A stretch of 64,000 nt of DNA from Orobanche coerulescens (GCA_033398695.1 CM065804.1:118725501-118789500), one strand, 5' to 3'. Counted from the first letter of the stretch, positions 1 to 12,115 are shown. Translations and numbers: made by a program. Notes: generated by a model not told the origin, from the letters alone.

Positions 1-473
1 CAAAATACAACCACACCCGTACAACGGGAAAATATACTGCAGCGGAAAAGAAAAAATACAACTGGACCAATACGACAGCAACGGATCCTCGTGTGATTAG
101 TATCGTTCATCTTTCATCATCCTTCGTGCCGACCCTGTGCTATGCTCCAAAACCTGAATGAAAAAATAGACATCCACCCCCCGAATACTCGGGGGTTAGC
201 AAAACTCCACTGTTTTGCTAGTGCAAGTACAAGTGCAAAAATACGAGCCATACAATACAAGTTCCAAGAACAATAATAATCAGGAATCCTCAAAGATCCA
301 AACGTAAGGAAAAGTACTTCCCGAGGCAAGAGTTTGAGTAAACATTTCCAAAACCGAAAGATCGCCAATAAGGGAAACAATTTACAAAATAGTTTAAAAT
401 GCCATCGAGAGTTTTAATAGAAAACAATTTAGGATTATAAAATCCTTCTCTTTCCAAAAATCAATAGGGTCAC
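1..473 (-). mobile_element. Left part of mosaic Tekay-like LTR, split by the LARD
   Basis: This stretch aligns throughout with the start of the LARD LTR (about 660-1135), with many substitutions and small indels, so it belongs to a related but older LTR. It stops at the 5-bp target site GTCAC (469-473), where the LARD begins, and its continuation is found at 11908-13910. The true LTR end lies left of the window. Short open frames here are antisense or accidental. Orientation is minus because the matching right part ends with TATTACA, the complement of the TGTAATA that opens a minus-strand LTR. Confidence 0.85.
469..473. repeat. Target-site duplication of LARD, left copy (GTCAC)
   Basis: GTCAC immediately precedes the TGTAACACCC end of the LARD at 474. 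The same five bases follow its other end at 11908-11912. A 5-bp duplication is usual for LTR retrotransposons, and it fixes both borders of the element. Confidence 0.9.
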
Positions 474-1479
474 TGTAACACCCCCAATCCATTCAGGGAT
501 ATTACACGTCGTAGACCCTCTCCTCGAGGATCTACCAGGCTGGTAACAACATTTAACATCTCGACAATGCCTTCAAGGCTAAAATGACTCAGTAGACCGA
601 TTTGGTCTTTCCACAAATACATACAACTCAAATACAACTCATGCCCACGCAGGGGACAAAATACAACCACACCCGTACAACGGGAACAATATAGCAGCGG
701 AAAATAATGTACAACTGAACCAACACACGATGTACGGTTCCTCATGCGATTAGTATCGATCATCTTTCATCATCCTTCGTGCCGACCCTGTGTTATGCTC
801 CAAAACCTGAATGCAAAAACAGACATCCACCCCCCGAATACTCGGGGGTTAGCAAAACTCCACTGTTTTTCTAGTGCAAGAACAAAGTGCAAATACGAGC
901 CATACAATTCACATTCCACGAATAACAATAACCGAGGATCCTCAAAGATCCAAACGAAACGAAAAGTACTTCCCGAGGCAAGGGTTTGAGAAAACATTTC
1001 AAAATCGAAATATCATAAATCAATGGAAGTAATTTATAAAACGGTTTAGAATGCCATCGAGAGTTTTAATAGAAAAAAATTTAGGATTATCAAATCCTAC
1101 TTTTCAAAATCCAAAAGACAAAAAGGGGTCACCGCCCCAAAGGTTTACTTTCCGAAAAATGACATTTACCAAACCGTTGGGATTTTAGCCCCAAATTCGT
1201 AAAACGACTTTTATAAAACCATTGGGATTTTAGCCCCAAATCTTAGCAACTCACAGTACACAAGAACGACCACAAGGTTCGTCTCCCAACATCAAAATCC
1301 ACAAATAAAATATTTAAAACAAACAACGAAATACTCTAGTGCCATCCTAGCCAAGTAAGCCAAACGAACAACTTACCTCTTACACACTTAGTCAATGCAT
1401 GCAAATGAAAAACCGTTCAAAAGCACTCATTTCTGGAAATGCCAATATCGAATCACATTTGTAAAAATGCACCACAATT

Positions 1480-1615
1480 AACCGTGGACCCACAGCTTCG
1501 TGGATCCCTACCGAGACCCCGTCGGATCTAACCCACAGTGGTTAAAAGCAAGCTCGCGGTTCCACAGCTTCGTGGAGCCCTACCGAGACCCCGTCGGATC
1601 TAACCCGTAGTGATC
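1480..1615. repeat. Duplicated block in LARD R-U5 region
   Basis: Two adjacent units of about 65-70 bp share the phrases CACAGCTTCGTGGA and GAGACCCCGTCGGATC. The same pair occurs in the other LTR at about 8390-8510, so the duplication predates the insertion. It lies downstream of the TATA box in the minus-strand transcript and would form part of the leader. Confidence 0.75.
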
Positions 1616-2709
1616 ATACACACACACACGTTACTCATGCAATACTAACATGCTAAGAATGTAAGTTCATTAAGAATACTCACTAGAGATGGCCATTAAC
1701 TCGACACCATTACCAAACTCTTCAAAAAATACAATAACAAGATTAAATACGGAATACACGATTCCATAACTTAAACAATAGGAGTATCATCATAAAATCC
1801 TTCAACGTTCAAAATAACCAAATCATAATCAATTCTCAAAACACCGTTCACAAATCACACTCGTTTTGAAAGAAAGCCTTTAACGAGGCCAAATCGAAAT
1901 CCTTTGAAACTTCATTTCAAACAACCAAACAAATACATCAAGACGACCACCGATCATCATATCCATAAAACGAGAAAAGTATGGGCAAGGTACTTGCCTC
2001 GAATAAGAACAACGCGGAGAATCGACCGAAGTAGGTTGGCCCGAACCGACTACGAACCCGCCGACTCCACCGAACGCCAAATCACGTTCATAAACTACGA
2101 AGGACAAATAATAACAATGAAATGAATTCCATAACACGACTCAAAGCCGTTGAATTCAAAGAACGAATGACGAAAGTTCACGGATTTCCCAAAGCGGCCA
2201 AGAACACGATTCGTTCCGTCAAACCACGAAAACGGAATTCCAAGTTGAAATATGGATATACAATCCATAGAATATGTTTAACAACATCATTTAACCATAA
2301 TCGATCCATCGAAAATGGATGAAAAACGAGATCGGCGACAAATCCCCCAAAAAGTCAATTCGAAGGAAATCAAGAAATATACTTCGATTCGACGAAGAAC
2401 AATGGATTAAATGATGTTAAACACAAGAATACTACCAAGATTAATCATACCCATCATGAATTAATCAACAACACGGAACGAATCGGACGAAAATGCAAAA
2501 ATCCCCAAATTCACGAAATTAGGGTTCTAAGGAAGATTACCTTGATTCGCTGGATCAAAGGTTGATAACGGACGATCGATTGATGTTATGAACTCAAGGA
2601 CTTCATGGATTTGTTTTTAAACAACATGGCTTCGTCACCCATGAATCCCCACTCGAGGACGGAGAAGGAAGGAAGTGAAAAACGAAGTGAAATGTGACTG
2701 CTCAGCCAC

Positions 2710-2716
2710 ATTTATA
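2710..2716 (-). promoter_or_regulatory. TATA-like box of LARD LTR, left copy
   Basis: TATAAAT on the minus strand, just before the GC-rich U3 zone ends. The equivalent site in the right LTR is at 9608-9614. The inserted TRIM begins about 20 bp upstream (2736), so the box is now separated from the palindrome cluster by 1.35 kb. The promoter role is inferred from position and motif. Confidence 0.5.
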
Positions 2717-2735
2717 CTGGGCCACACTAGCGTGC

Positions 2736-4088
2736 TGTCACGACCCGATATGTCGTGTCTGTGTTGACCGTCCAAATGAGGCGTGCCTTCTGGTTAGCTT
2801 GCCACAAGTGGGGTAAAGGGGGCGACATTAGCGTTAAGGCGTTGTTTGCCCGGATGCATCGGTGCAGCCGAGTCGGGCATGCCGGCCGGTTTAGTCCGAG
2901 AGCTTGTCGCTAGTCGAGGACTTGACTATGAAGGGGATCGTTCTTTGGTAGGGCACAGGCGGTGGGGACTAATGCCGTCTCCCGATGAGCCCATGGCGGC
3001 GAAACCGGTTGGCATGCTATGTGGGATAGGCTGGTCCCGGGGTGTGAGGGCCCCTGGGACGCCGCACGGGCTTCGGAACTCCCGTCCCGTGACAAATGGT
3101 ATCGGAGCCGAAACCTCTCTCAGTACGGCATGGTTCGGGTGTGGTCAAGTTCTGCCGAGACCGATGAGGGCGGGGAGTGCTCGCCGGTGCAAAGAGGGCA
3201 CGGACAAAGTGCGGCTCCTGACAAGGCTTCTAGGCGGAGAACATGAACCGATTCTATGCCGGAATGAGAGGTGGTCCTAGGCTTGTGAGATCAGACGGTC
3301 CGGAATGTGGACACACTTGTATTGCACACTTTTGGTAGCTCCACCTTTCGGTGACCGGGGTGTAAGAGCGTGGATCATCGTGGGCCACTGTGGGAACCTC
3401 GACATGCGGGAAAAATGCAGCGGCGAGGGAATGCCGTTCAACCGAGGTACTAACGCCAGGAAGCGCGTAGGGTGAAGGTTGATGTCGATTGGTGATGCGG
3501 TATGTGCGTGGCGCACTGCGGGCTAGCGCGAGGCGCGCGAGTGAAGAGCATGTCCATCAAGGGTATGGTGCAGTATGTTAATGGCCAAGATCGTTTTGTG
3601 TGCGTGGGACAATACAGTGTGCGGAAAGAAACATTCTTCCCCAGCACGAGGACGTGCTGCGATTTGAGTGGGGGAGGATGTCACAACCCGATATGTCGTG
3701 TCTGTGTTGACCGTCCAAATGAGGCGTGCCTTCTGGTTAGCTTGCCACAAGTGGGGGGGATACTGCTTAAAGCGGTTTGCATTCCATTCTTATTATTTCA
3801 TACCGAACTAAGGAGGGGGCGACATTAGCGTTAAGGCGTTGTTTGCCCGGATGCATCGGTCTGGCCGAGTCAGGCATGCCGACCCGGTTTAGTCCGGAGA
3901 GCTTGTCGCTAGTCGAGGACTTGACTATGAAGGGGATCGTTGCTGGTAGGGCACTGGCGAGTGGGGACTAATGCCGTCTCCACGATGAGCCCATGGCGGC
4001 GAAACCGATTGGCATGCTATGTGGGATAGGTGGTCCCGGGTGTGAGGGCCACAGGGCGCCGCACGGGCTTGGAACTCCGTCCGTGGCA
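2736..4088 (+). mobile_element. TRIM-like miniature LTR element inside LARD LTR (copy 1)
   Basis: This is a 1.35-kb element with its own LTRs: 2736-3094 (TGTCACGACCC...CGTGACA) and 3679-4088 (TGTCACAACCC...CGTGGCA). A tRNA-iMet-type primer site, TGGTATCGGAGCC, starts at 3097, 2 bp after the first LTR. A purine-rich tract, GAGTGGGGGAGGATG, ends exactly at the second LTR. The 584-bp internal part encodes no recognisable protein. LTRs of about 360 bp, a PBS, a PPT and no coding capacity define a terminal-repeat retrotransposon in miniature. I see no clean target-site duplication. The second LTR contains about 57 extra bases (3756-3812) absent from the other three LTR copies. Both LARD LTRs carry the element, so it was present before or during LARD replication. 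Confidence 0.8.
3097..3109 (+). promoter_or_regulatory. Primer-binding site of TRIM copy 1
   Basis: TGGTATCGGAGCC is one base away from the common plant tRNA-iMet primer site TGGTATCAGAGC, and it lies 2 bp after the TRIM left LTR. The equivalent site in copy 2 is at 10003-10015. Confidence 0.8.
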
Positions 4089-4107
4089 GTCGCTAGCCTT
4101 CCCGGAC

Positions 4108-4500
4108 TAGCGTGCGCTATCGGCCAGTATCGGCCGAGTACCCTCGGCAGGCCCACACGACCCGGCATCACCGACCAACCTGCCGACCAAACACATCGGC
4201 CCGACTCCCGCTAGCGTGCGCTCTGGCCGGAAGCTGCTGCGCGCTAGCCGACTGTCCGGTAGCCCGGACTAACAAACTTACCCAGTAACGTCGCTAGTCG
4301 GCCGGCGGCGGCGCTACCTGCCGATTAGCGTGCGCTACGGCCAAGCGGCCTTGCGCTACTGCCGATCGGCCGAGTCGAGAACCTCGAAACCCCACTTGCC
4401 CGGGCGGATAAGCGTCGCTAGGCCACCGGCGGCGTCGCTACACTGCCGGTTAGCGCGCGTAGCCTTCCGGCCGTAAGCGTGCGCTCGCCGGTTCTGCCCG
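4108..4500. repeat. U3 palindrome cluster of LARD (TAGCGTGCGCTA type), left LTR
   Basis: Repeated short self-complementary motifs of the form TAGCG-NN-CGCTA occur every 30-100 bp in a GC-rich zone, several of them decayed. The matching zone in the right LTR is about 10960-11345. The same motif fills the U3 of the Tekay LTRs at 18850-19060, 29073-29617 and 36170-36716. Confidence 0.75.
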
Positions 4501-5050
4501 CACCGTCCGGCCGGTGCCCGCAATCGTCCGGCGATCCATCACCGTCCGGCGATCCATAGCCGTCGGGGCTCGGCGACCGATTACAGCGCACGGGCGAACA
4601 CGACGAAAAGTTCGCGGACGACATAAACGACTCGAAATGAAAACGTAATACCATATTTAGTCATACGCGACCAAGAAACGGGTCGAGACAACCATTACAG
4701 ATACGGATACCCGTAACTTTCAAGAAATTACAAAATGGACCAAAACGCCCGGAAATCACGATACGTGATCGAATAACCAAACCGAAGTTCACAACACATC
4801 TAACAAAGTTAAACGGACTTACGGGAAACTCGAAACAGCGATTTAACGAGATTCGCAAGAATCGAACTCAAGCGCGGAAAAGTCGCTAAAAAGCACGGAA
4901 CTCAACAAAACGACACCGAAACGAACTCGGATGTCAAAAAGTGTAGAATTAATCATTCTCAGAATGACGAAACGGTCATGAGCGAGTCGTCAAAACGGAC
5001 TCCGTCCGAAAAAAGAAATTTACCGAAAATCGAAAATTGCGGATATTACA

Positions 5051-5067
5051 TTCTACCCTCCTTAAAA
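5051..5067 (-). promoter_or_regulatory. Polypurine tract of LARD
   Basis: Read on the minus strand this is a purine run, TTTTAAGGAGGGTAGAA, ending exactly at the TGTAATATCC start of the 3' LTR. Just upstream is GTTTCGGGACGAAAC, the trace of a pol 3' end as in Tekay elements. It primes plus-strand DNA synthesis. Confidence 0.85.
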
Positions 5068-7362
5068 GAAGTTTCGTCCCGAAACTTAAAACAAGTAGGG
5101 AGAAGAAATATTCCGCCAGGAAAAACTCAATGAGATACACAAGAATGCGTAACTAACGCCCAACGGCGAAATGTTACAAACAACGCAAAGGAATATACGG
5201 CGTGAAAACACGCTCCACGGCGACCAACACAACGTCGCCGTTAGGGATATAATAAAACCAACAAGTGACAAGCGTCATAAAATGGATAATACAATCAAGT
5301 CAATTATCCGAACAATCGCAAAACACAATGAACAAAATCAATACGATTGACCAACCTAACGGTACATTGATCAAAACGCGAGCCAAACGCTGAACAAACA
5401 CGGAATCCCACCGCCTAAGGGCTGGAAGATCGACAACGAAACTAATTTCCCGAACTGAAGGGAATTACGAAGGAGCCTGAATGTTCACCAATCACGGAAC
5501 GAGGTCAATAAAAACCGAACAATCAAACGATCAAACCACAACGATCGAGACAACAAAAATCGAAGAATCATGTTCGAATCACGAAGAACAATAAAATTTC
5601 AAACAACAACTCCAAGGTTCACATCTCGACTCGAGACAATATATGATCCGGTGAAAACAACAGGATGTGCATTCACATAAGATCCACAGGAAAGGGAATA
5701 GCGATTAAAAAGTCACAACGACAAACGAGTTATTCCGAAACAATACCACACTCGTTCGATAAACAAAACAAGGGGTAGGACAAGCTCAGAAATGTCAACG
5801 AACATAAATGAGTCGACAGAGTCGAAAACATAAGAGTTCCAAATCCGATCCACTTCGAATAAAAGAACTAATAGAACCAGATGATGTCACTCCCGAACAA
5901 GGTTCACAAGAATCGAACTGAACCCGAAAAAGTCACACCGATAACCAGATCGACCCACAACAAGATCACAGTTCGTTCGGACGATGAAACCGAAATACAG
6001 AACAAGTTCACAAAGTATCAACGAACATGAGCGAATCGATAGACTGGAGAAAGAGAAAATACAGAAGTCAAAATAGTACGGGCATTTCCTCCGACCTCGT
6101 CCACGAATTTCACAAAAACGGGAGCAAGGTAACAAGACATTAAACAATCGACGCATAACGGGACCATCACCGATGCACACGGTCATACCAAACCAAGCTC
6201 TAACAGCTCGCACATACGCGACAACACAGAAATCACCACGAGGCGACAACATTCAACACCAACATCCCGCCTCTTCACAGGGGGCTAGCACAACCAATGT
6301 GTGGAAAGCGACTCAACGCTCACACCGCCAATTCGATCATACTCGGGAGAAGGTATCAAAATGACAACGCGAACATCATACATTCATACCCAGCCCTCAA
6401 ACGGGAATGGATAGGTTTTAAAAACGAAAACCTCATTTTGAAAATAATTTGAAGAATACCGATTGATCTTGAGTATCACCTTTCAAAAAAGTACAAACGC
6501 GAAATATCGTTATCGAGACATTGGAGAACCATTTCGCATTTGATACGAATGAAGATACTTTCTCTTAATGAAAACTTTCAAAATATTCGACCCTCGGGTC
6601 TAAATAAAAGTGTTTCTAAAATATTGAAAATATCTCAAAGCATTTTGGTCCTCGAGGTAGAAAAATTTTGAAATATATTGTGGCATCTAGGATGTACCAC
6701 AAGAAAATAACTCATTTGAAAAGTATGTCTCGAAATTTATTTTTCTAAGATACTCAAGGTTTTCAAAAATCCAATAGGCCAGAATGCCCAAAACTCACAC
6801 ATACCGACATTCACTAAAACAACTCCTAGCACACGCATCAAAAAGTTTAAAATCAAGACAATATGTGTCTTTAAACGGAAATAAACGATAAAATACCACA
6901 TTCAGAACAAAACCACTGATAAAATACTCTCCCGCACTGGCTAGTGAACAAGTCGAACGCGTATAAGCACAAAGCTTCCACAAGAGACTTGTAAAACGTG
7001 CAAATCGATTCGAAAATCATCAACAACGGAGAAAAACAACAATAAGAAGACATCACAAGCGACGACACTCCTCGTATAAATCAAATACGAAAGTCGACTA
7101 AATACATATCGTGAAATCAAAATTCACATAAGGATTCCACCACTTAACAAATAATCATAAAAAATAGCTCGTATCACACGAGGCACAACATAAAGAAGGG
7201 AGACTTACTTCCACAGGTCGCACGAAGATGATGATCGCCCCACGATACTAATCACGACCAACAAACTCAAACGACGCGTCGCGACACGACTCAGTCAAAT
7301 AAAATCCGACGAAACAAGACTCAAACAACACGACTTGACCCGACAGCCTAGGTTTTCCTCAA
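5068..7362 (-). other. Non-coding internal domain of LARD
   Basis: About 2.3 kb between PPT and PBS. I looked for gag zinc knuckles, DTGA or DSGA protease motifs, RT motifs and an integrase DDE triad in all frames and saw none. The longest open frames (about 120 codons near 5887-6252, minus) have no family features. The sequence is A-rich on the plus strand and T-rich on the sense strand. It presumably holds packaging and dimerisation signals, which cannot be located by eye. Confidence 0.8.
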
Positions 7363-7379
7363 CCTAAGCTCCGATACCA
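7363..7379 (-). promoter_or_regulatory. Primer-binding site of LARD
   Basis: On the minus strand this reads TGGTATCGGAGCTTAGG, a tRNA-iMet-type primer site, 4 bp from the right LTR. It fixes the direction of the element as minus and the right LTR as the 5' LTR. Confidence 0.85.
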
Positions 7380-9633
7380 TTTATGTAACACCCCCAATCC
7401 ACTCAGGGATATTACACGCCGTAGACCCTCTCCTCGAGGATCTACCAGGCTGGTAACAACATTTAACATCTCGACAATGCCTTCAAGGCTAAAATGACTC
7501 AGTAGACCGATTTGGTCTTTCCACAAATACATACAACTCAAATACAACTCATGCCCACGCAGGGACAAAATACAACCACACCCGCACAACGGGAACAATA
7601 TAGCAACGGAAAATAATGTACAACCGAACCAACACACGATGTACGGTTCCTCATGCGATTAGTATCGATCATCTTTCATCATCCTTCGTGCCGACTCTGT
7701 GTTATGCTCCAAAACCTGAATGCAAAACAGACATCCACCCCGAATACTCGGGGGTTAGCAAACTCCTTTGTTTTGCTAGTGCAAGAACAAAGTGCAAATA
7801 CGAGCCATACAATTCACATTCCACGAATAACAATAACCGAGGATCCTCAAAGATCCAAACGAAACGAAAAGTACTTCCCGAGGCAAGGGTTTGAGAAAAC
7901 ATTTCAAAATCGAAATATCATAAATCAATGGAAGTAATTTATAAAACGGTTTAGAATGCCATCGAGAGTTTTAATAGAAAACAATTTAGGATTATCAAAT
8001 CCTACTTTTCAAAATCCAAAAGACAAAAAGGGGTCACCGCCCCAAAGGTTTACTTTCCGAAAAATGACATTTACCAAACCGTTGGGGTTTTAGCCCCAAA
8101 TCCGTAAAACGACTTTTATAAAACCATTGGGATTTTAGCCCCAAATCTTAGCAACTCACAGTACACAAGAACGACCACAAGGTTCGTCTCCCAACATCAA
8201 AATCCACAAATAAAAGATTTAAAACAAACAACGAAATACTCTAGTGCCATCCTAGCCAAGTAAGCCAAACGAACAACTTACCTCTTACACACTTAGTCAA
8301 TGCATGCAAATGAAAAACCGTTCAAAAGCACTCATTTCCGGAAATGCCAATATCGAATCACATTTGTAAAAATGCACCACAATTAACCGCGGACCACGGC
8401 TTCGTGGATCCTCGCCGAGACCCGTCGGATCTAACCCCCAGTGGTTAAAAGCAAGCTCGCGGTTCCACAGCTTCGTGGAGCCCTACCGAGACCCCGTCGG
8501 ATCTAACCCGTAGTGAGCATACACACACACACGTTACTCATGCAATACTAACATGCTAAGAATGTAAGTTCATTAAGAATACTCACTAGAGATGGCCATT
8601 AACTCGACACCATTACCAAACTCTTCAAAAATACAATAACAAGATTAAATACGGAATACACGATTCCATAACTTAAACAATAGGAGTATCATCATAAAAT
8701 CCTTCAACGTTCAAAATAACCAAATCATAATCAATTCTCAAAACACCGTTCACAAATCACACTCGTTTTGAAAGAAAGCCTTTAACGAGGCCAAATCGAA
8801 ATCCTTTGAAACTTCATTTCAAACAACCAAACAAATACATCAAGACGACCACCGATCATCATATCCATAAACCGAGAAAAGTATGGGCAAGATACTTGCC
8901 TCGAATAAGAACAACGCGGAGAATCGACCAAGTAGGTTGGCCGGCCCGACTACGAACCCGCCGACTCCACCGAACGCCAAATCACGTTCATAAACTACGA
9001 AGGACAAATAATAACAATGAAATGAATTCCATAACATGACTCAACGCCGTTGAATTCAAAGAACGAATGACGAAAGTTAACGGATTTCCCAAAACGGCCA
9101 AGAACACGATTCGCTCCGTAAAACCACGAAGCGAATTCCAAGTTGAAATATGGATATACAATCCATAGAATATGTTTAACAACATCATTTAACCATAATC
9201 GATCCATCGAAAATGGATGAAAAACGAGATCGGGGACAAATCCCCCAAAAAGTCAATTCGAAGGAAATCAAGAAATATACTTCGATTCGACGAAGAACAA
9301 TGGATTAAATGATGTTAAACACAAGAATACTACCAAGATTAATCATACCCATCATGAATTAATCAACAACACGGAACGAATCGGACGAAAATGCAAAAAT
9401 CCCCAAATTCACGAAATTAGGGTTCTAAGGAAGATTATCTTGATTCGCTGGATCAAAGGTTGATAACGGACGATCGATTGATGTTATGAACTCAAGGACT
9501 TCATGGATTTGTTGTTAAACAACATGGCTTCGTCACCCATGAATCCCCACTCGAGGACGGAGAAGGAAGGAAGTGAAAAACGAAGTGAAATGTGACTGCT
9601 CAGCCACATTTATACTGGGCCAGACTAGCGTGC

Positions 9634-10941
9634 TGTCACGACCCGATATGTCGTGTCTGTGTTGACCGTCCAAATGAGGCGTGCCTTCTGGTTAGCTTGC
9701 TACAAGTGGGGTAAAGGGGGCGACATTAGCGTTAAGGCGTTGTTTGCCCGGATGCATTGGTCTGGCCGAGTCAGGCATGCCGACCCGGTTTAGTCCGGAG
9801 AGCTTGTCGCTAGTCGAGGACTTGACTATGAAGGGGATCGTTCTTTGGTAGGGCACTGGCCCAGTCGGGGACTAATGCCGTCTCCCTGATGAGCCCATGG
9901 CAGGGCGAAACCAGTTGGCATGCTATGTGGGATAGGCTGGTCCCGGGGTGTGAGGGCCCCTGGGACGCCGCACGGGCTTCGGAACTCCCGTCCCGTGACA
10001 AATGGTATCGGAGCCGAACCCTCTCTCAGTACGGCATGGTTCGGGTGTGGTCAAGTTCTGCCGAAACCGATGAGGGCGGGGAGTGCTCGCAGGTGCAAAG
10101 ATGGCACGGACAAAGTGCGGCTCCTGACAAGGCTTCTAGGCGGAGAACATGAACCGATTCTATGCCGGAATGAGAGGTGGTCCTAGGCTTGTGAGATCAG
10201 ACGGTCCGGAATGTGGACACACTTGTATTGCGCACTTTTGGTAGCTCCACCTTTCGGTGACCGGGGTGTAAGAGCGTGGATCATCGTGGGCCACTGTGGG
10301 AACCTCGACATGCGGGAAAAATGCAGCGGCGAGGGAATGCCGTTCAACCGAGGTACTAACGCCAAGAAGCGCGTAGGGTGAAGGTTGATGTCGATTGGTG
10401 ATGCGGTATGTGCGTGGCGCACTGCGGGCTAGCGTGACGCGCGCGAGTGAAGAGCCTGTCCATCAAGGGTATGGTGCCGTATGTTAATGGCCACGATCGT
10501 TTTGTGTGCGTGGGACAATACAGTGTGCGGAAAGAAACATTCTTCCCCAGCACGAGGACGTGCTGCGATTTGAGTGGGGGAGGATGTCACGACCCGATAT
10601 GTCGTGTCTGTGTTGACCGTCCAAATGAGGCGTGCCTTCTGGTTAGCTTGCCACAAGTGGGGTAAAGGGGGCGACATTAGCGTTAAGGCGTTGTTTGCCC
10701 GGATGCATCGGTCTGGCCGAGTCAGGCATGCCGACCCGGTTTAGTCCGGAGAGCTTGTCGCTAGTCGAGGACTTGACTATGAAGGGGATCGTTCTTTGGT
10801 AGGGCACATGGCGGTCGGGGACTAATGCCGTCTCCCGATGAGCCCATGGCGGCGAAACCGGTTGGCATGCTATGTGGGATAGGTGGTCCCGGGGTGTGAG
10901 GCCCACAGGACGCCGCACGGGCCGGAACTCCGTCCGTGGCA
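9634..10941 (+). mobile_element. TRIM-like element inside LARD LTR (copy 2)
   Basis: Same structure as copy 1: LTRs at 9634-10000 and 10585-10941, primer site TGGTATCGGAGCC at 10003-10015, and purine tract GAGTGGGGGAGGATG before the second LTR. It sits at the same place relative to the LARD TATA box as copy 1, so the two are descendants of one insertion copied with the LARD. It is non-coding. Confidence 0.8.
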
Positions 10942-10959
10942 GTCGCTAGCCTTCCCGGA

Positions 10960-11345
10960 CTAGCGTGCGCTATCGGCGGTATCGGCCGAGTACCCTCGGC
11001 AGAGCCCACACGACCGGCATCACCGACCAACCTGCCGACCAAACCTGCCGACCCGACTCCCGCTAGCGTGCGCTACGGCCGGAAGCTGCGCTAGCGCGGC
11101 TTTATCCGATAGCCCTTGGACTAACAAACTTACCCAGTAACGTCGCTAGTCGGCCGGCGTGCGCTACCTACCCGATTAGCGTGCGCTACGGCCAAGCAGC
11201 GCGCGCTCCCCGCCGATCCAGACCGAGACCAGAACCACAGAAACCCCCCGGCCCAGGCCCGATAGCGTACGATAGGCCACCCGGAAGCGTGCGCTACACC
11301 TTACGTTTAGCGCGCGCAGCCTTCCGGCCGTAGCGTGCGCTACGC
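10960..11345. repeat. U3 palindrome cluster of LARD, right LTR
   Basis: At least six TAGCG-NN-CGCTA type motifs, for example TAGCGTGCGCTACG near 11178 and 11330, with some CpG sites decayed. It lies upstream (minus sense) of the TATA-like box at 9608, but on the far side of the inserted TRIM. Confidence 0.75.
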
Positions 11346-12115
11346 CGGTTCCTGCCACACCCGTCCGGCGGTGCACTGCAATCGTCCGGCGATCCACCGT
11401 CCGGCGATCCATAGCCGTCGGGCTCGGCGACCGATTAAGCGCACGCAGGCGAACACGACGAAAAGTTCGCGGACGACATAAACGACTCGAAATGAAAACG
11501 TAATACCATATTTAGTCATACGCGACCAAGAAACGGGTCGAGACAACCATTACAGATACGGATACCCGTAACTTTCAAGAAATTACAAAATGGCCCAAAA
11601 CGCCCGGAAATCACGATACGTGATCGAATAACCAAACCGAAGTTCACAACACGTCTAACCAAGTTAAACGGACTTACGGGAAACTCGAAACAGCAGTTTC
11701 GAACGAGATTCACAAGAATCGAACTCAAGCGCGGAAAAGTCGCTAAAAAGCATGGAACTCAACAAAACGACACCGAAACGAACTCGGATGTCAAAAAGTG
11801 TAGAATTAATCATTCTCAGAATGACGAAGCGGTCATGAGCGAGTCGTCAAAACGGACTCCGTCTGAAAAAAGAAATTTACCGAAAATCAAAAATTGCGGA
11901 TATTACAGTCACAGCCCAAATGTTTTGTTTTCGCAAATAGGAAACCACCAACAATTTACAGGGTCAAAGCCCAACATCACGTGTCCTCAACGGACGTAAA
12001 ATCAACGAAACATAATCACGCACGCGCATCGCCTAGGACCGGGACGCTACCACCGACATCCCACTCGAGGCCTCGAAGGACCCTCCCGAGCTGGCTAGCG
12101 AAACAAATCACACAC

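Larger units (their letters stand above)
474..5050 (-). repeat. LARD 3' LTR (left copy, 4577 bp)
   Basis: Starts TGTAACACCC and ends GCGGATATTACA, and pairs with 7384-11907. Contents from left to right: the R-U5 side with a duplicated block (1480-1615), a minus-strand TATA-like box (2710-2716), an inserted TRIM (2736-4088), a U3 palindrome cluster (about 4108-4500), and a conserved outer end. Open frames of 60-144 codons inside it match no protein family and differ between the two LTR copies, so I do not call genes here. Confidence 0.9.
474..11907 (-). mobile_element. Complete LARD-type non-autonomous LTR retrotransposon
   Basis: The element is 11.4 kb with two LTRs of about 4.5 kb around a 2.3-kb internal region. 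In minus orientation the LTR runs TGTAATATCCGC...GGTGTTACA. A tRNA-iMet-type primer site adjoins the right LTR (7363-7379), a polypurine tract adjoins the left LTR (5051-5067), and a GTCAC duplication flanks the whole. No gag, protease, RT, RNase H or integrase can be read in the internal region in any frame. Giant LTRs around a non-coding centre are the definition of a large retrotransposon derivative, which moves with proteins supplied by another element. The PPT, PBS and LTR ends match the Tekay elements at 17452-36961, so a Tekay chromovirus is the likely helper (inference). Confidence 0.9.
7384..11907 (-). repeat. LARD 5' LTR (right copy, 4524 bp)
   Basis: Starts TGTAACACCC and ends GATATTACA. 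It matches the left LTR along its length with scattered substitutions and small indels, including the inserted TRIM (9634-10941), the TATA-like box (9608-9614) and the palindrome cluster (10960-11345). The last bases are followed by the GTCAC duplication. No gene is supported inside it. Confidence 0.9.

Noticed and set aside
2846..3280. 144-codon open frame on the plus strand
   Set aside because: It runs across a TRIM LTR, primer site and internal region; the second TRIM copy lacks an equivalent frame and no protein family features are present.
2736..4088. Clean 5-bp target duplication for the TRIM
   Set aside because: The flanks read CGTGC and GTCGC, which are similar but not equal in both copies, so I do not claim a duplication.
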